From contig NZ_BILZ01000031.1 in NCBI RefSeq assembly GCF_004000825.1, positions 1 through 64,000 of the forward strand: 64,000 nt of DNA. The letters run 5' to 3'. This document shows positions 39,197 through 46,581 of this stretch, one piece after another. A model generated the notes under the pieces. That model had not been told where the DNA came from. It saw only the letters and a program-made list of their open reading frames with translations, and made no database searches. The DNA is from Paenibacillus kobensis NBRC 15729. GTDB lineage: Bacteria; Bacillota; Bacilli; Paenibacillales; Paenibacillaceae. The translations under genes and the position numbers were made by a program. Numbering within the stretch: the stretch's first letter is position 1; each line of letters begins with the position of its first letter.

Positions 39197-39580
39197 ATGA
39201 ACTTTGGGGAGTATATACGAGAAACACGGGAAAAAAGAGGTATGACCGTTAATCAACTTGCGATTTATTCAGGGGTTAGTTCTGGCCTGATTTCGAAACT
39301 TGAGAATGGGAAAAGAGGAACGCCAAAACCAGATACAATCGAGAAGATAGCAAAAGGCTTAAAGGTCGATTATAACGATCTTATGCGTATTGCGGGGTAT
39401 GTACCGGAGGCCGACAACCAAGAAATGGTTTACCCAAGTTCAGATGTCTTGCCTCCTGACCAAACGAACTTTGTTCTTAGAGAACTTGTTAAAAAGTACG
39501 ACATCGACTTATCTGAACCTGAGAAGGCCGAAAAGCTAGAACAAATCATTCAATTGGTCTTCCAAAAGAAGAATCAATAA
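39197..39580 (+). CDS. CI-like XRE repressor, short form
   Basis: This 127-residue protein has an XRE domain (MTVNQLAIYSGVSSGLISKLENGKRG, about 15-45) and an acidic helical C-terminus of about 60 residues. There is no LexA-like S24 peptidase domain, so induction cannot go by RecA-dependent self-cleavage; another trigger (antirepressor or the agr-like unit) is needed. AGGAGGTG precedes the ATG. It is divergent from the cro-like operon. Confidence 0.82.
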   Translation: MNFGEYIRETREKRGMTVNQLAIYSGVSSGLISKLENGKRGTPKPDTIEKIAKGLKVDYNDLMRIAGYVPEADNQEMVYPSSDVLPPDQTNFVLRELVKKYDIDLSEPEKAEKLEQIIQLVFQKKNQ

Positions 39581-39674
39581 GATTTAGCACTGTGTTAACT
39601 ATCTCTGTTTTTTCGATCCCGTTAAACTCTTCAATCTGTCGCAGCAAATCATCTAATTTCTCATCGATATCCAA
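39546..39674 (-). CDS. Possible 42-residue protein converging on cI
   Basis: A TTG start with CAGGAG upstream opens a frame beginning with DIDEKLDDLLRQIEEFNG and ending in SSFGRPIE. It overlaps the end of the cI-like gene by 35 bases in the opposite direction. The acidic helix looks protein-like, but the start codon makes the call uncertain. Confidence 0.4.
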   Translation of the reverse strand: MDIDEKLDDLLRQIEEFNGIEKTEIVNTVLNLIDSSFGRPIE

Positions 39675-39771
39675 TAGTCCCAGCTCCTGAAGAGTTTTTA
39701 TGAAACAATTTTAGCATGCTGATCATAAAATAGGAACATAGGTTCGTATTATTTTGTCGAGGAGTATCGTT

Positions 39772-39993
39772 ATGGCTCGTTATGAGACCGGGCGATGCTT
39801 ACTCCCTGACCGTCGAAGAGATTGTAACAACATGTCACAACAGCGATTAGCCGATCTTACCGGGTATTCACGTTCGCATGTATCAGCGATCGAACGAGGC
39901 CTTTACGAAATGAAAGCGTCGGAAGCAATGGCATTCTGTAGCGTACTGGACTGCAGCTTTCAGAGCCTTTATGAATGGAAGATCAAACGGTAA
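39772..39993 (+). CDS. XRE-family regulator
   Basis: This 73-residue protein contains MSQQRLADLTGYSRSHVSAIERG, a helix-turn-helix. The start at 39772 has TCGAGGAG upstream. It follows the cI-like gene in the same direction and may be a second lysogeny or control factor. Confidence 0.78.
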   Translation: MARYETGRCLLPDRRRDCNNMSQQRLADLTGYSRSHVSAIERGLYEMKASEAMAFCSVLDCSFQSLYEWKIKR

Positions 39994-40163
39994 CGGAGTT
40001 AGCAGCGAAGAGAGATTTTTTCTCTTCCGCCCTCGACGATCTCGACGCAATACACGTCCTCTGTTTTTTGTCAATTCCCTCCCTTGTCCCTTGTACTTCC
40101 AAATTTACCACAACTGCATTCGACTTACTTGTCGAATCTCGCCGTCGAACCCTCCAAACGGAC

Positions 40164-40218
40164 AACAACGTAACCGTCTACGTTGTTCTTTACAATATTG
40201 CAAAAACTATAGTATAAT
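40164..40218 (+). promoter_or_regulatory. Rightward promoter with adjacent inverted repeat, LytTR-like half sites
   Basis: TTTACA (40189-40194), 18 bases, TATAAT (40213-40218). Directly upstream is a perfect inverted repeat AACAACGTA-N6-TACGTTGTT (40164-40187). TACGTTGTT agrees with eight of nine positions of the published LytTR consensus. The LytTR gene ends only 50 bases away, so this may be its target. Transcripts would run antisense to the agr-like operon unless stopped at 40247-40272. Confidence 0.5.
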
Positions 40219-40246
40219 TAACGATTTAAAACAAAAAAGAGACCTT

Positions 40247-40272
40247 TACACGTTAACATACGTGTATTTTAG
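40247..40272. terminator. Hairpin at the end of the agr-like operon
   Basis: TACACGT and ACGTGTA form a 7-bp stem with a 6-base loop, followed by TTTTAG on the plus strand. It can end the rightward transcript from 40213, and its position next to the LytTR stop would also suit the leftward operon, although that side lacks T-residues. Confidence 0.5.
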
Positions 40273-40667
40273 CCCCTCACAATTAAATAATCATATTCTT
40301 TTGTCTTGTACTTTGATACAGGAATATTTAAATCTTCGCCACCTTTAAAAAATGCACTCCTACCATAATCCGTTACTACAATGCGATCGACAATGTTAGT
40401 GTTCACAAGCAGCGATGGCATAAAATAATCGTACCCATGAGGAGAAAGCGCCTCTTCGTACTTCTCGAGGCTGTTTAACTGTAGGTAAACTCCATACTTG
40501 GTATGAAATCTAGTAATTCCAGCCGGCGGCTCCGTGTGTTTTTTACTGTTTGACGGCTTAGGGGTCACATCCATAAAGAACACATCTTCCAGGAGGTTGA
40601 TGTTACGATACTCGGGGACCCCACCCACCGCTACAACGTTGACACAATAAACAATTAAAGAATCCAT
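40269..40667 (-). CDS. Free-standing LytTR-type DNA-binding protein
   Basis: This 132-residue protein fits the LytTR layout without a receiver domain: an N-terminal strand pair (INLLEDVFFMDV), YGVYLQLNSLEKYEEAL, then FMPSLLVNTNIVDRI and a closing LNIPVSKYK. In AgrA the domain binds DNA repeats. Here it follows agrD and agrB, so it is probably the output regulator of the peptide-signalling unit. How it senses the signal is unclear, because no phosphate-accepting domain is present. Confidence 0.65.
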   Translation of the reverse strand: MDSLIVYCVNVVAVGGVPEYRNINLLEDVFFMDVTPKPSNSKKHTEPPAGITRFHTKYGVYLQLNSLEKYEEALSPHGYDYFMPSLLVNTNIVDRIVVTDYGRSAFFKGGEDLNIPVSKYKTKEYDYLIVRG

Positions 40668-40676
40668 AACATACCC

Positions 40677-40814
40677 TTACTTAGTTTCTTTTGCTTTGTC
40701 TTTAGGAATAACGACACTACCGAACAGCCATTTCAACGGGGATATCTCTGTTTCAACTGCATCAGCCTTAGGTTCGACAGCAGCTGCGATCGTCTTTGCC
40801 AGAAGCTTTTTCAT
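40677..40814 (-). CDS. agrD: AgrD-like cyclic-peptide precursor
   Basis: This 45-residue protein has an amphipathic N-terminus (MKKLLAKTIAAAVE), a middle with SPLKWLFG, and a charged C-terminus with IPKDKAKE, aligning with the VPKEL-type tail that AgrB recognises. No Cys is present; Ser25 with PLKW would give a five-residue ring, as in serine-type autoinducers. It has a strong site GGGAGGTGAG and is next to agrB. The exact peptide is inference. Confidence 0.65.
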   Translation of the reverse strand: MKKLLAKTIAAAVEPKADAVETEISPLKWLFGSVVIPKDKAKETK

Positions 40815-40820
40815 TTGCTC

Positions 40821-41297
40821 TCACCTCCCTTTAATAGTAAGAGAAATCCCTTGAACAATGAAAGCAAGTGCAGCAGCAGAGGAAACAAAGAAAAAGTTCA
40901 ATACGATAATTATTATGGGAAACAGTTTTCTTTGTTCTGATCTTGTCAAAACCAACACTATTGATGCGCTGGTTAGCGCAAAAATCAGTTCGTTGTTAAG
41001 TGAGATGTGAGGTATTGTTGCTAAAATGATTGTTGAGAAGATGAAACAATGATCTAGATTTTTAAAATGTCCCCCGCCTGTCATGATCCTAATTGACACT
41101 ACTGATACGGCGCCTATTATGGTTTCAATGGCTTTACCGGAGACAAATCCGAGCACTAATGCAATGATAATCGGAAAGTAGTTGCTTATTTGAAGGGCCA
41201 GTAATGCAGTAAATCTCTCTTCGCTCGATCGTACCGCAGGATTCTCATTCTTTACCCACCGCGTTATCCTTCTCGATACTTCGATGACCACTGACAA
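40821..41297 (-). CDS. agrB: AgrB-like peptidase
   Basis: This 158-residue membrane protein has the AgrB active site: IRIMTGGGHFKNLDHC, with His and Cys seven residues apart as in Staphylococcus AgrB. Four to six membrane segments follow. It cuts and cyclises the AgrD-like peptide at the membrane. The TTG start at 41297 has AGGAG eight bases upstream; the upstream in-frame start would overlap the sensor-like gene further. Confidence 0.82.
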   Translation of the reverse strand: MSVVIEVSRRITRWVKNENPAVRSSEERFTALLALQISNYFPIIIALVLGFVSGKAIETIIGAVSVVSIRIMTGGGHFKNLDHCFIFSTIILATIPHISLNNELIFALTSASIVLVLTRSEQRKLFPIIIIVLNFFFVSSAAALAFIVQGISLTIKGR

Positions 41298-41955
41298 TCC
41301 GATCTCTCCTGTATGTAAGAATAAATACAAGTAAACACAATATTAATGCAAGCATAGTGAACAATACAACTTTATGATGAAATACAGAGTAATAAAAAGC
41401 GATACTAATAATAATCAAGGAAGTAATCGATGTTAACAATAGACGCATTTGATTTTTAGTTATTGGATTAATGATATAAAAATCATGCGGCGGCCTAACA
41501 AACTTAGTCACGCCCAGATCGTGTTTACTTACTAGAAAGGCCAACAAGAAAGTAATAGCTTGTGAAATTAGCTGTATGACTTGGACGCTTCTACTGTGTG
41601 AGCTATACAAATCGCTTGATAGGAGAAAGTCTCCAATCGTTCCCGACAAACTGATTACTGCTTGAATCGCAAAGTATGCAAGTGTACCAGTTGCTGTAAT
41701 AACAATCGCCCTGTACAGTCTTACTTTAATTATGTATCTCAAGCAAAGTACGAGCAATAAAATGTGAACCATCGGGTCAATAGAAATGAATCCAATAACC
41801 TCTCGAATGAGCAATGAAGAAACACCTAAAGTTGCACAAATAATCATTATTTCTCTTAGATATTCACGGATAGGATACTGAAAAATAGTCATCATTAATA
41901 AATATATCGCTAAAGTATCCAAACAATCGAGGATAAAATAGATTACATAATCCAC
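41245..41955 (-). CDS. Sensor-like membrane protein without kinase domain
   Basis: This 236-residue protein has about six membrane segments, like the N-terminal sensor half of AgrC, and ends in a short basic tail (YRRDRIVSGHRSIEKDN). No histidine-kinase domain follows. GTG start with GAGGG upstream. Being first in the agr-like operon it probably detects the cyclic peptide or aids export, but signal transfer without a kinase is a puzzle. Confidence 0.62.
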   Translation of the reverse strand: MDYVIYFILDCLDTLAIYLLMMTIFQYPIREYLREIMIICATLGVSSLLIREVIGFISIDPMVHILLLVLCLRYIIKVRLYRAIVITATGTLAYFAIQAVISLSGTIGDFLLSSDLYSSHSRSVQVIQLISQAITFLLAFLVSKHDLGVTKFVRPPHDFYIINPITKNQMRLLLTSITSLIIISIAFYYSVFHHKVVLFTMLALILCLLVFILTYRRDRIVSGHRSIEKDNAVGKE

Positions 41956-42022
41956 TAAATCAACCCTCTCGTCACTCCTTATACATAATTATACAACCTA
42001 ATAGGACATTCTTACTATAAGT

Positions 42023-42051
42023 ATTTTATGATACATATTGTATCATTTAAG
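42023..42051 (-). promoter_or_regulatory. Promoter of the agr-like operon with shared palindromic operator
   Basis: On the minus strand CTTAAA (42046-42051), 17 bases, TAAAAT (42023-42028). The spacer is the 19-bp perfect palindrome ATGATACATATTGTATCAT (42028-42046). The centre lies nine bases from the -10 box, the same distance as in the late promoter at 23484-23512. The poor -35 box suggests that an activator is needed. Confidence 0.65.
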
Positions 42052-42095
42052 GTGCTATGTTACATTTAGGATAATTTGAATAAAGGAGTGTATAC

Positions 42096-42956
42096 ATGAA
42101 GAGGAAAATTGTGGCCGTTTTTCTCGCAATATCGCTGCTCACGGCCGGAGTGGTCAGTGCAGCAAGCATTTGGGGTACATACAAAGGGAACAACATCATC
42201 CGTTTGACGGTGGACGGGACACCTGTTAAAGTGTCCGACGTACCGGCAATCAGTTACAACGGCCGGACGATGATTCCAATTTACCTGTTACAGCAGGCCG
42301 GGGTTAATTATACTTGGGATGGAAAAAACCAAACCGTCGATATACAAAAGCCCGCGGCTACTGAACAAGTGAATGAGATACAATCGCTTCAACGTGTCAC
42401 ATCTGCTATAAAGGAGGACCTTGGGAAAAATCCGAAATGGCAATCCTTTTACACAGTGATGGACGATCAGGAAATTCAATCAGAAGCTACGTATAAAGGC
42501 TTATCAAACAGCATGACCAGCGATTTATATACCGCAGCCATCTATAATTTAATGTATGATTTAGAGGGTATTCCTGTAGGCGGCATTCGCATTTATGTAT
42601 ACGATGATAACGAAAATTATGTTGGAGATGTATACATTAAACAAAGCGACTCACTTGATGTTTATAATAAAAAAATCACGCAACAGCAATTCACAAACAA
42701 ATGGACCATTAACTTTGATGATTATAATCCCGCAAACACACAACAGCTCCCTGTTGTCACTCAACAACAAGTCGCACCTTCTGTAAATGCATCCTATTGT
42801 AAAACCATTAACGATTTATACGATAAACAGATCGGAGACTATGTTGCTGAAATGAATAAACGTGGCCTTGCCCTCTCAGGTATTGCAAATAGCGAAGTAG
42901 ACTATTTGAACCAAGAAAGAAATCAAAAACTAGCAGCAGCTGGATGCACACCTTAA
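42096..42956 (+). CDS. Secreted protein with copper-amine-oxidase-type stalk domain
   Basis: This 286-residue protein has a signal peptide (MKRKIVAVFLAISLLTAGVVSAAS, about 1-24) and an N-terminal stalk domain: VDGTPVKVSDVPAISYNGRTMIPIYLL. The rest is acidic and probably folds outside the cell. It stands alone between the agr-like operon and integrase with its own terminator, so it is likely a lysogenic-conversion gene. The C-terminal half is not assigned. Confidence 0.72.
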   Translation: MKRKIVAVFLAISLLTAGVVSAASIWGTYKGNNIIRLTVDGTPVKVSDVPAISYNGRTMIPIYLLQQAGVNYTWDGKNQTVDIQKPAATEQVNEIQSLQRVTSAIKEDLGKNPKWQSFYTVMDDQEIQSEATYKGLSNSMTSDLYTAAIYNLMYDLEGIPVGGIRIYVYDDNENYVGDVYIKQSDSLDVYNKKITQQQFTNKWTINFDDYNPANTQQLPVVTQQQVAPSVNASYCKTINDLYDKQIGDYVAEMNKRGLALSGIANSEVDYLNQERNQKLAAAGCTP

Positions 42957-42982
42957 GCCCCTCCCCGGGGCTTTTTCTTTTG
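42955..42982 (+). terminator. Terminator of the secreted-protein gene
   Basis: AAGCCCC and GGGGCTT form a 7-bp stem with a short C-rich loop, followed by TTTCTTTT. It begins within the stop codon of the gene. Confidence 0.88.
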
Positions 42983-43005
42983 CCCAGAAACCTACCTCTA
43001 CCACT

Positions 43006-43027
43006 TTGACCACATGACCACTATAAT
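43006..43027 (+). promoter_or_regulatory. Integrase promoter with overlapping GTGGTCAA-type sites
   Basis: TATAAT (43022-43027) lies 40 bases before the integrase start. Immediately upstream are two inverted GTGGTCA sites (TTGACCAC 43006-43013, TGACCAC 43015-43021). These are the same sequences as the arm sites at both prophage ends, which suggests that integrase or its partner represses its own promoter. A good -35 box is not seen. Confidence 0.5.
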
Positions 43028-43065
43028 ATTGAACGAGTCTACTAACATCTTTGGAGGTTTTTTCT

Positions 43066-44226
43066 ATGAAGGGCTACTTCCGCAAACGGGGTGAAAAATG
43101 GTCATTCTCTATTGACCTGCCACGCGATCCAGTTACCAATCAGCGGAAACAAAAGACGGTCAGCGGGTTTAAGACGAAGAAAGAAGCGGAGAAAGCTTGC
43201 GCAGCTCTCATAACGCAGATCGAGCAAGAAGAATACGTCGAGCCGACAAAGCAGACGGTGGCGGAGTTCTTCAAAAGTTGGTTGGCAGGAAAAGAATTGT
43301 CCGTAAAAAAAGTTACGTATAATACGTATTCTCGCCACATAACACTGCACATTATTCCCGGACTAGGTCATATCGAGTTGAAAAAGCTAAGCCGTGATCA
43401 TATCCTTGCTTTCTATAAGCATCTGGTGCAAGAAAAGAAACTTGGAGACCGAACAATATTCGACATACATGGCGTACTTAAAAGAGCGATTGCTAATGCA
43501 GTTGAGTGGCAATTGGTCTCTAGGAATGTCATGAAAATCGTCGATACCCCAAAAGTGGCGAAGAAAAAAATTCAGGTGTGGACATTTGAAGAATGTGCAA
43601 AGTTCCGCGAAGTATCAATAAGCGATCCGCTTCATATCGCGTTTATTTTAGGGCTAACAACAGGAATGCGACAAAGTGAAGTGTTGGGATTATCCTGGCA
43701 AGATGTGAACTTAGAAAGCATGGAGATTTCAGTTAGACAAACGCTCGACCATGAGGGAACCGAACTTCAGGACGGCACTAAATCCGATGCTGGCGAACGA
43801 TTAATAACACTTGATGAAGAGACCGTTAACGAACTTAAAAGACAACATAAACGAATCAAAGCAGATAAGTTCCGTTTAGGTGCTTCTTATGAAGACAATA
43901 ACCTCGTCGTCGCAACCAAATTCGGAACGCCGATCCGCCCAAGAAACCTTCTTCGAACCATGTATCGATTGATGGATGCTGCTAAAGTGAAGAAAATAGC
44001 ATTTCATGATTTACGACATACCCATGCAACATTGTTATTAGCACAAGGAGTGAACCCAAAGATTGTTTCTGAGCGCCTTGGTCACTCCAACGTTAAGATT
44101 ACACTCGACACCTATTCCCATGTATTACCTAACATGCAGAAAAACACTGCCGCCGAATTTGGACGCGTGTTTTATCAAAAAGAAGTGGCCGCAGATAAGC
44201 AAGGTGGTCAAAATGTGGTCAACTAG
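43066..44226 (+). CDS. int: Phage tyrosine integrase
   Basis: This 386-residue protein has an AP2-like arm-binding domain (about 1-45), a SAM-like core-binding domain (about 60-150) and a catalytic domain with TGMRQSEVLGL (Arg), HDLRHTHATLLL (His, Arg), LGHSNVKITLDTY (His, Tyr). GGAGG precedes the ATG at 43066; a longer reading lacks a site. It catalyses recombination at the tRNA-Ala repeats. Lies 85 bases from attR. Confidence 0.93.
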   Translation: MKGYFRKRGEKWSFSIDLPRDPVTNQRKQKTVSGFKTKKEAEKACAALITQIEQEEYVEPTKQTVAEFFKSWLAGKELSVKKVTYNTYSRHITLHIIPGLGHIELKKLSRDHILAFYKHLVQEKKLGDRTIFDIHGVLKRAIANAVEWQLVSRNVMKIVDTPKVAKKKIQVWTFEECAKFREVSISDPLHIAFILGLTTGMRQSEVLGLSWQDVNLESMEISVRQTLDHEGTELQDGTKSDAGERLITLDEETVNELKRQHKRIKADKFRLGASYEDNNLVVATKFGTPIRPRNLLRTMYRLMDAAKVKKIAFHDLRHTHATLLLAQGVNPKIVSERLGHSNVKITLDTYSHVLPNMQKNTAAEFGRVFYQKEVAADKQGGQNVVN

Positions 44227-44252
44227 CTTTTTGTGGTCAAATCAGTTGTCAA
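44204..44252. promoter_or_regulatory. Cluster of GTGGTCAA sites, probable right arm sites of the integrase
   Basis: GTGGTCAA at 44204-44211, 44215-44222 and 44233-44240, with GTTGTCAA at 44245-44252. All face the same way, with spacing 11, 18 and 12. They straddle the end of the integrase gene and lie about 60 bases from the attR core. Confidence 0.6.
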
Positions 44253-44310
44253 AAACAGACTTCATAAAAAACAAAAAACCCTTATGTATAAAGGGTTTCA
44301 ACGGTTTTTC

Positions 44311-44359
44311 TTATGGTGGAGCCTAGGGGGATCGAACCCCTGACCTCATCGCTGCCAGC
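44311..44359. repeat. attR: 49-bp repeat in the tRNA-Ala gene
   Basis: Identical to 130-178. It covers the tRNA 3' half from the anticodon stem to two bases past CCA, and rebuilds the full tRNA together with host bases 44360-44389. Confidence 0.93.
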
Positions 44360-44389
44360 GATGCGCTCTCCCAGCTGAGCTAAGGCCCC
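44314..44389 (-). tRNA. tRNA-Ala (GGC)
   Basis: A 76-base cloverleaf on the minus strand begins GGGGCCTTA and ends in encoded CCA. The anticodon loop CTGGCAG gives GGC (alanine). The acceptor stem has the G3-U70 pair that marks alanine tRNAs. The T-arm has GTTCGATC. The 3' half is phage-derived after integration. Confidence 0.96.
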
Positions 44390-44458
44390 GAAACGGTTGT
44401 TTCACTGCCAATTATAGGCGGCGACAGGATCGATCTTACCACGCTGCGAAGCGGAGTG

Positions 44459-44959
44459 TCAATCCTTTTTCAACCCGTTCGCGGCGCCTGCGCCGCCGGT
44501 CAGAGGATGCTTGGACAGCAGCGAGTTCAATTCCTTCATGAACATGTCGATGTCCTTGAATTGGCGGTACACGGAAGCGAAACGGACGTAAGCGACTTCG
44601 TCGACCGGATACAGCTGCTCCATCACGAGCTCGCCAATAATGCGGCTCTCGATCTCGGCGTGAGCCGTCGTGCGCAGCTCCTTCTCGACCTCGGATACGA
44701 CAACCTCAAGCCGTTCAGCCGGTACAGGGCGCTTCTCACAAGCGCGGATCAGACCGCGCAGCAGCTTCTCGCGGCTGAACTCTTCGCGGCTGCCATCTTT
44801 CTTAATCACGATAAGCGGCGTTTCCTCGATCATCTCGAACGTCGTGAATCTGCGGCTGCATTTTTCACATTCGCGTCTGCGGCGGATCGACTTATTCTCG
44901 TTGGCCGGTCTCGAGTCGAGCACCTTGGAGCCGGCGTAATCACAATATGGACATCTCAT
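44459..44959 (-). CDS. nrdR: NrdR transcriptional repressor
   Basis: This 166-residue protein starts MRCPYCDY with a zinc ribbon (CPYC and CEKC), followed by an ATP-cone (about 45-135). NrdR represses ribonucleotide reductase genes according to ATP/dATP level. Length is slightly above the usual 150, owing to a Gly/Ala-rich C-terminus. Confidence 0.94.
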   Translation of the reverse strand: MRCPYCDYAGSKVLDSRPANENKSIRRRRECEKCSRRFTTFEMIEETPLIVIKKDGSREEFSREKLLRGLIRACEKRPVPAERLEVVVSEVEKELRTTAHAEIESRIIGELVMEQLYPVDEVAYVRFASVYRQFKDIDMFMKELNSLLSKHPLTGGAGAANGLKKD

Positions 44960-45026
44960 TTGACTATTCCTCCAAGACGCTTTCGCACAATTTATTTCAT
45001 CATTTCTTAATATTCCAGCTGTTACC

Positions 45027-45057
45027 TGTAATGAAGTTCAAAATAATACACATAATA
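45027..45057 (+). promoter_or_regulatory. Possible sigma-G promoter of the spore gene
   Basis: TGTAAT, 18 bases, CATAATA before the SASP gene resembles forespore sigma-G promoters. SASP genes are normally sigma-G-dependent. The match of the -35 box is moderate. Confidence 0.45.
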
Positions 45058-45087
45058 CAGTTACCAACCGCAAGGAGGTGAACGACA

Positions 45088-45300
45088 ATGGCACAAGGTA
45101 ACAGTAACCAACTGGTTGTACCACAAGCATCTGCCGCTCTTGACCAACTGAAATACGAAGTTGCTTCGGAGCTTGGTATCGCACTTTCGCAAGACGGTTA
45201 TTATGGCAACCTTACGACGAAAGAAGCTGGCTCCATCGGGGGCAGCATCACGCGTAAGCTCGTCCAAATCGCTGAGCAATCGCTTGCTGGCCGCGCCTAA
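45088..45300 (+). CDS. Alpha/beta-type small acid-soluble spore protein
   Basis: This 70-residue protein has the family sequences KYEVASELGI and GYYGNLTTKEAGSIGGSITRKLV. SASPs coat spore DNA and are cut by the Gpr protease at the conserved Glu in YEVASELG at germination. AAGGAGGTG precedes the ATG. This establishes a spore-forming host. Confidence 0.94.
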   Translation: MAQGNSNQLVVPQASAALDQLKYEVASELGIALSQDGYYGNLTTKEAGSIGGSITRKLVQIAEQSLAGRA

Positions 45301-45310
45301 CGCGTAAAGC

Positions 45311-45368
45311 AGCTTGGGACAGCCTGCCGAATCATCTACCGATGAGCCGGCAGGCTTGTCTCAAGCTT
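45311..45368 (+). terminator. Long hairpin after the SASP gene
   Basis: AGCCTGCCG (45321-45329) pairs with CGGCAGGCT (45348-45356), and outer bases AGCTTG-GACA pair with TGTC-CAAGCT, giving a long stem. There is no clear T-run, but it lies between converging genes and probably terminates both. Confidence 0.6.
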
Positions 45369-45948
45369 ATTCGCTGTTACGGCCGAACTCCGGATACAAG
45401 TCCCTATACTTATTATAATAATAAAAAACACGTTGTACATAGTGCCGCGTCTCACCGAACGGCACATCCTTCACCGTCTCGATCTTCCCGTCCCACACGT
45501 TGCCGTTCATCCACTTCTTCACATTGCCAGGGCCGGCATTATAAGCTGCGACTGCAGCCACCCGGTTGCCGTCGAACTGCTTATGTAGATTGCTTAAGTA
45601 CCAAGAGCCAATCCGTATGCTGACGTCCGCACGATGCCGAAGCGTATCCTCCGTTACATTCGCGAAGCCTGCCTGTTGAATGACCCAATCCGCCGTGTCC
45701 GGCATAATCTGCATAAGTCCGAGAGCGCCCTTCTTCGATTCCTTGCCCGTCGAGAAGTTCGTCTCTACCCGAATAACTGCCGCGATAAGCAATGGATCAA
45801 GACCATAATTCATCGCGCTGGTACGGATATCCTCCTTATAATGGATCGGATACATCCAGCGGGCCATCCAGTCCGACTTTACGAATAGAAAGGCAATGAA
45901 TAAGACGATGAGCAGCAGCAGCACTCTTCGGCGTGCCAAGCGTCTCAT
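45367..45948 (-). CDS. Lytic transglycosylase
   Basis: This 193-residue protein has an N-terminal membrane anchor (VLLLLIVLFIAFLFV, about 8-24) and an SLT domain: RVETNFSTGKESKKGALGLMQIMP with catalytic Glu, and AAYNAGPGNVKKWM. It cuts peptidoglycan glycan strands. It lies downstream of coaE by three bases, so both are in one operon. Confidence 0.88.
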   Translation of the reverse strand: MRRLARRRVLLLLIVLFIAFLFVKSDWMARWMYPIHYKEDIRTSAMNYGLDPLLIAAVIRVETNFSTGKESKKGALGLMQIMPDTADWVIQQAGFANVTEDTLRHRADVSIRIGSWYLSNLHKQFDGNRVAAVAAYNAGPGNVKKWMNGNVWDGKIETVKDVPFGETRHYVQRVFYYYNKYRDLYPEFGRNSE

Positions 45949-45951
45949 ATG

Positions 45952-46557
45952 TCACCCCTTTCTCGATTGCCTCAGTTCATCCCAGAGCTTCGCAACCAGT
46001 TCCCGCGTATGCTCCACCGATCCGCTATTATTAATAACCCAATCCGCCAGCTCGCGCTTGCGTTCGATATCCATCTGAAGATGGATCCGGTTGTCCGCTT
46101 CCTTAGCCGTCAGTCCGTTGCGGCTCATGAGCCGCTCCCGTTGGACCGTTACCGGCACATAGACCACAATCACGCCTTCATAAGACGACTGTTGGCCTGT
46201 CTCATACAGCAGCGGGATGTCCGCAATAATGATGGCGTCAGGATCTTCTTGCTCCCAGCGCTCCATCTGTTCCCGCATCCGCTGACGGATAGCCGGATGA
46301 AGAATCGCTTCGAGCTCGCGGCGCTTATCCTCTTGGCCGAATACAATCGCCCCGAGCGCCTGCCGATTGAGAGTGCCGTCGTCATGGAGGACGGCTTGTC
46401 CGAATCGCTCCGCGACGGCGCGAAGCGCCGGCTCGCCCGGAAGGACGACTTCTCTGGCCACCTGATCGGCATCGACGAGGCGCGCACCGCGCTCGACTAG
46501 CATAGCCGCAACCGTGCTCTTGCCGCAGGCGATGCCGCCAGTTAACCCGATTCTCAT
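45952..46557 (-). CDS. coaE: Dephospho-CoA kinase
   Basis: This 201-residue protein has the P-loop GLTGGIACGKST at the start, DADQVAREVV and a lid region (ERLMSRNGLTAKEADNRI). It phosphorylates dephospho-CoA in the last step of coenzyme A synthesis. The start MRIGLTG at 46557 is taken over an upstream ATG as usual for the family. Confidence 0.93.
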   Translation of the reverse strand: MRIGLTGGIACGKSTVAAMLVERGARLVDADQVAREVVLPGEPALRAVAERFGQAVLHDDGTLNRQALGAIVFGQEDKRRELEAILHPAIRQRMREQMERWEQEDPDAIIIADIPLLYETGQQSSYEGVIVVYVPVTVQRERLMSRNGLTAKEADNRIHLQMDIERKRELADWVINNSGSVEHTRELVAKLWDELRQSRKG

Positions 46558-46581
46558 AACTGTACCCCTCCGACGCTGCAT

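Noticed and set aside
39975-40217. 80-codon rightward frame after the XRE gene
   Set aside because: No ribosome site, unusual composition, and the inverted repeat and promoter at 40164-40218 lie inside it.
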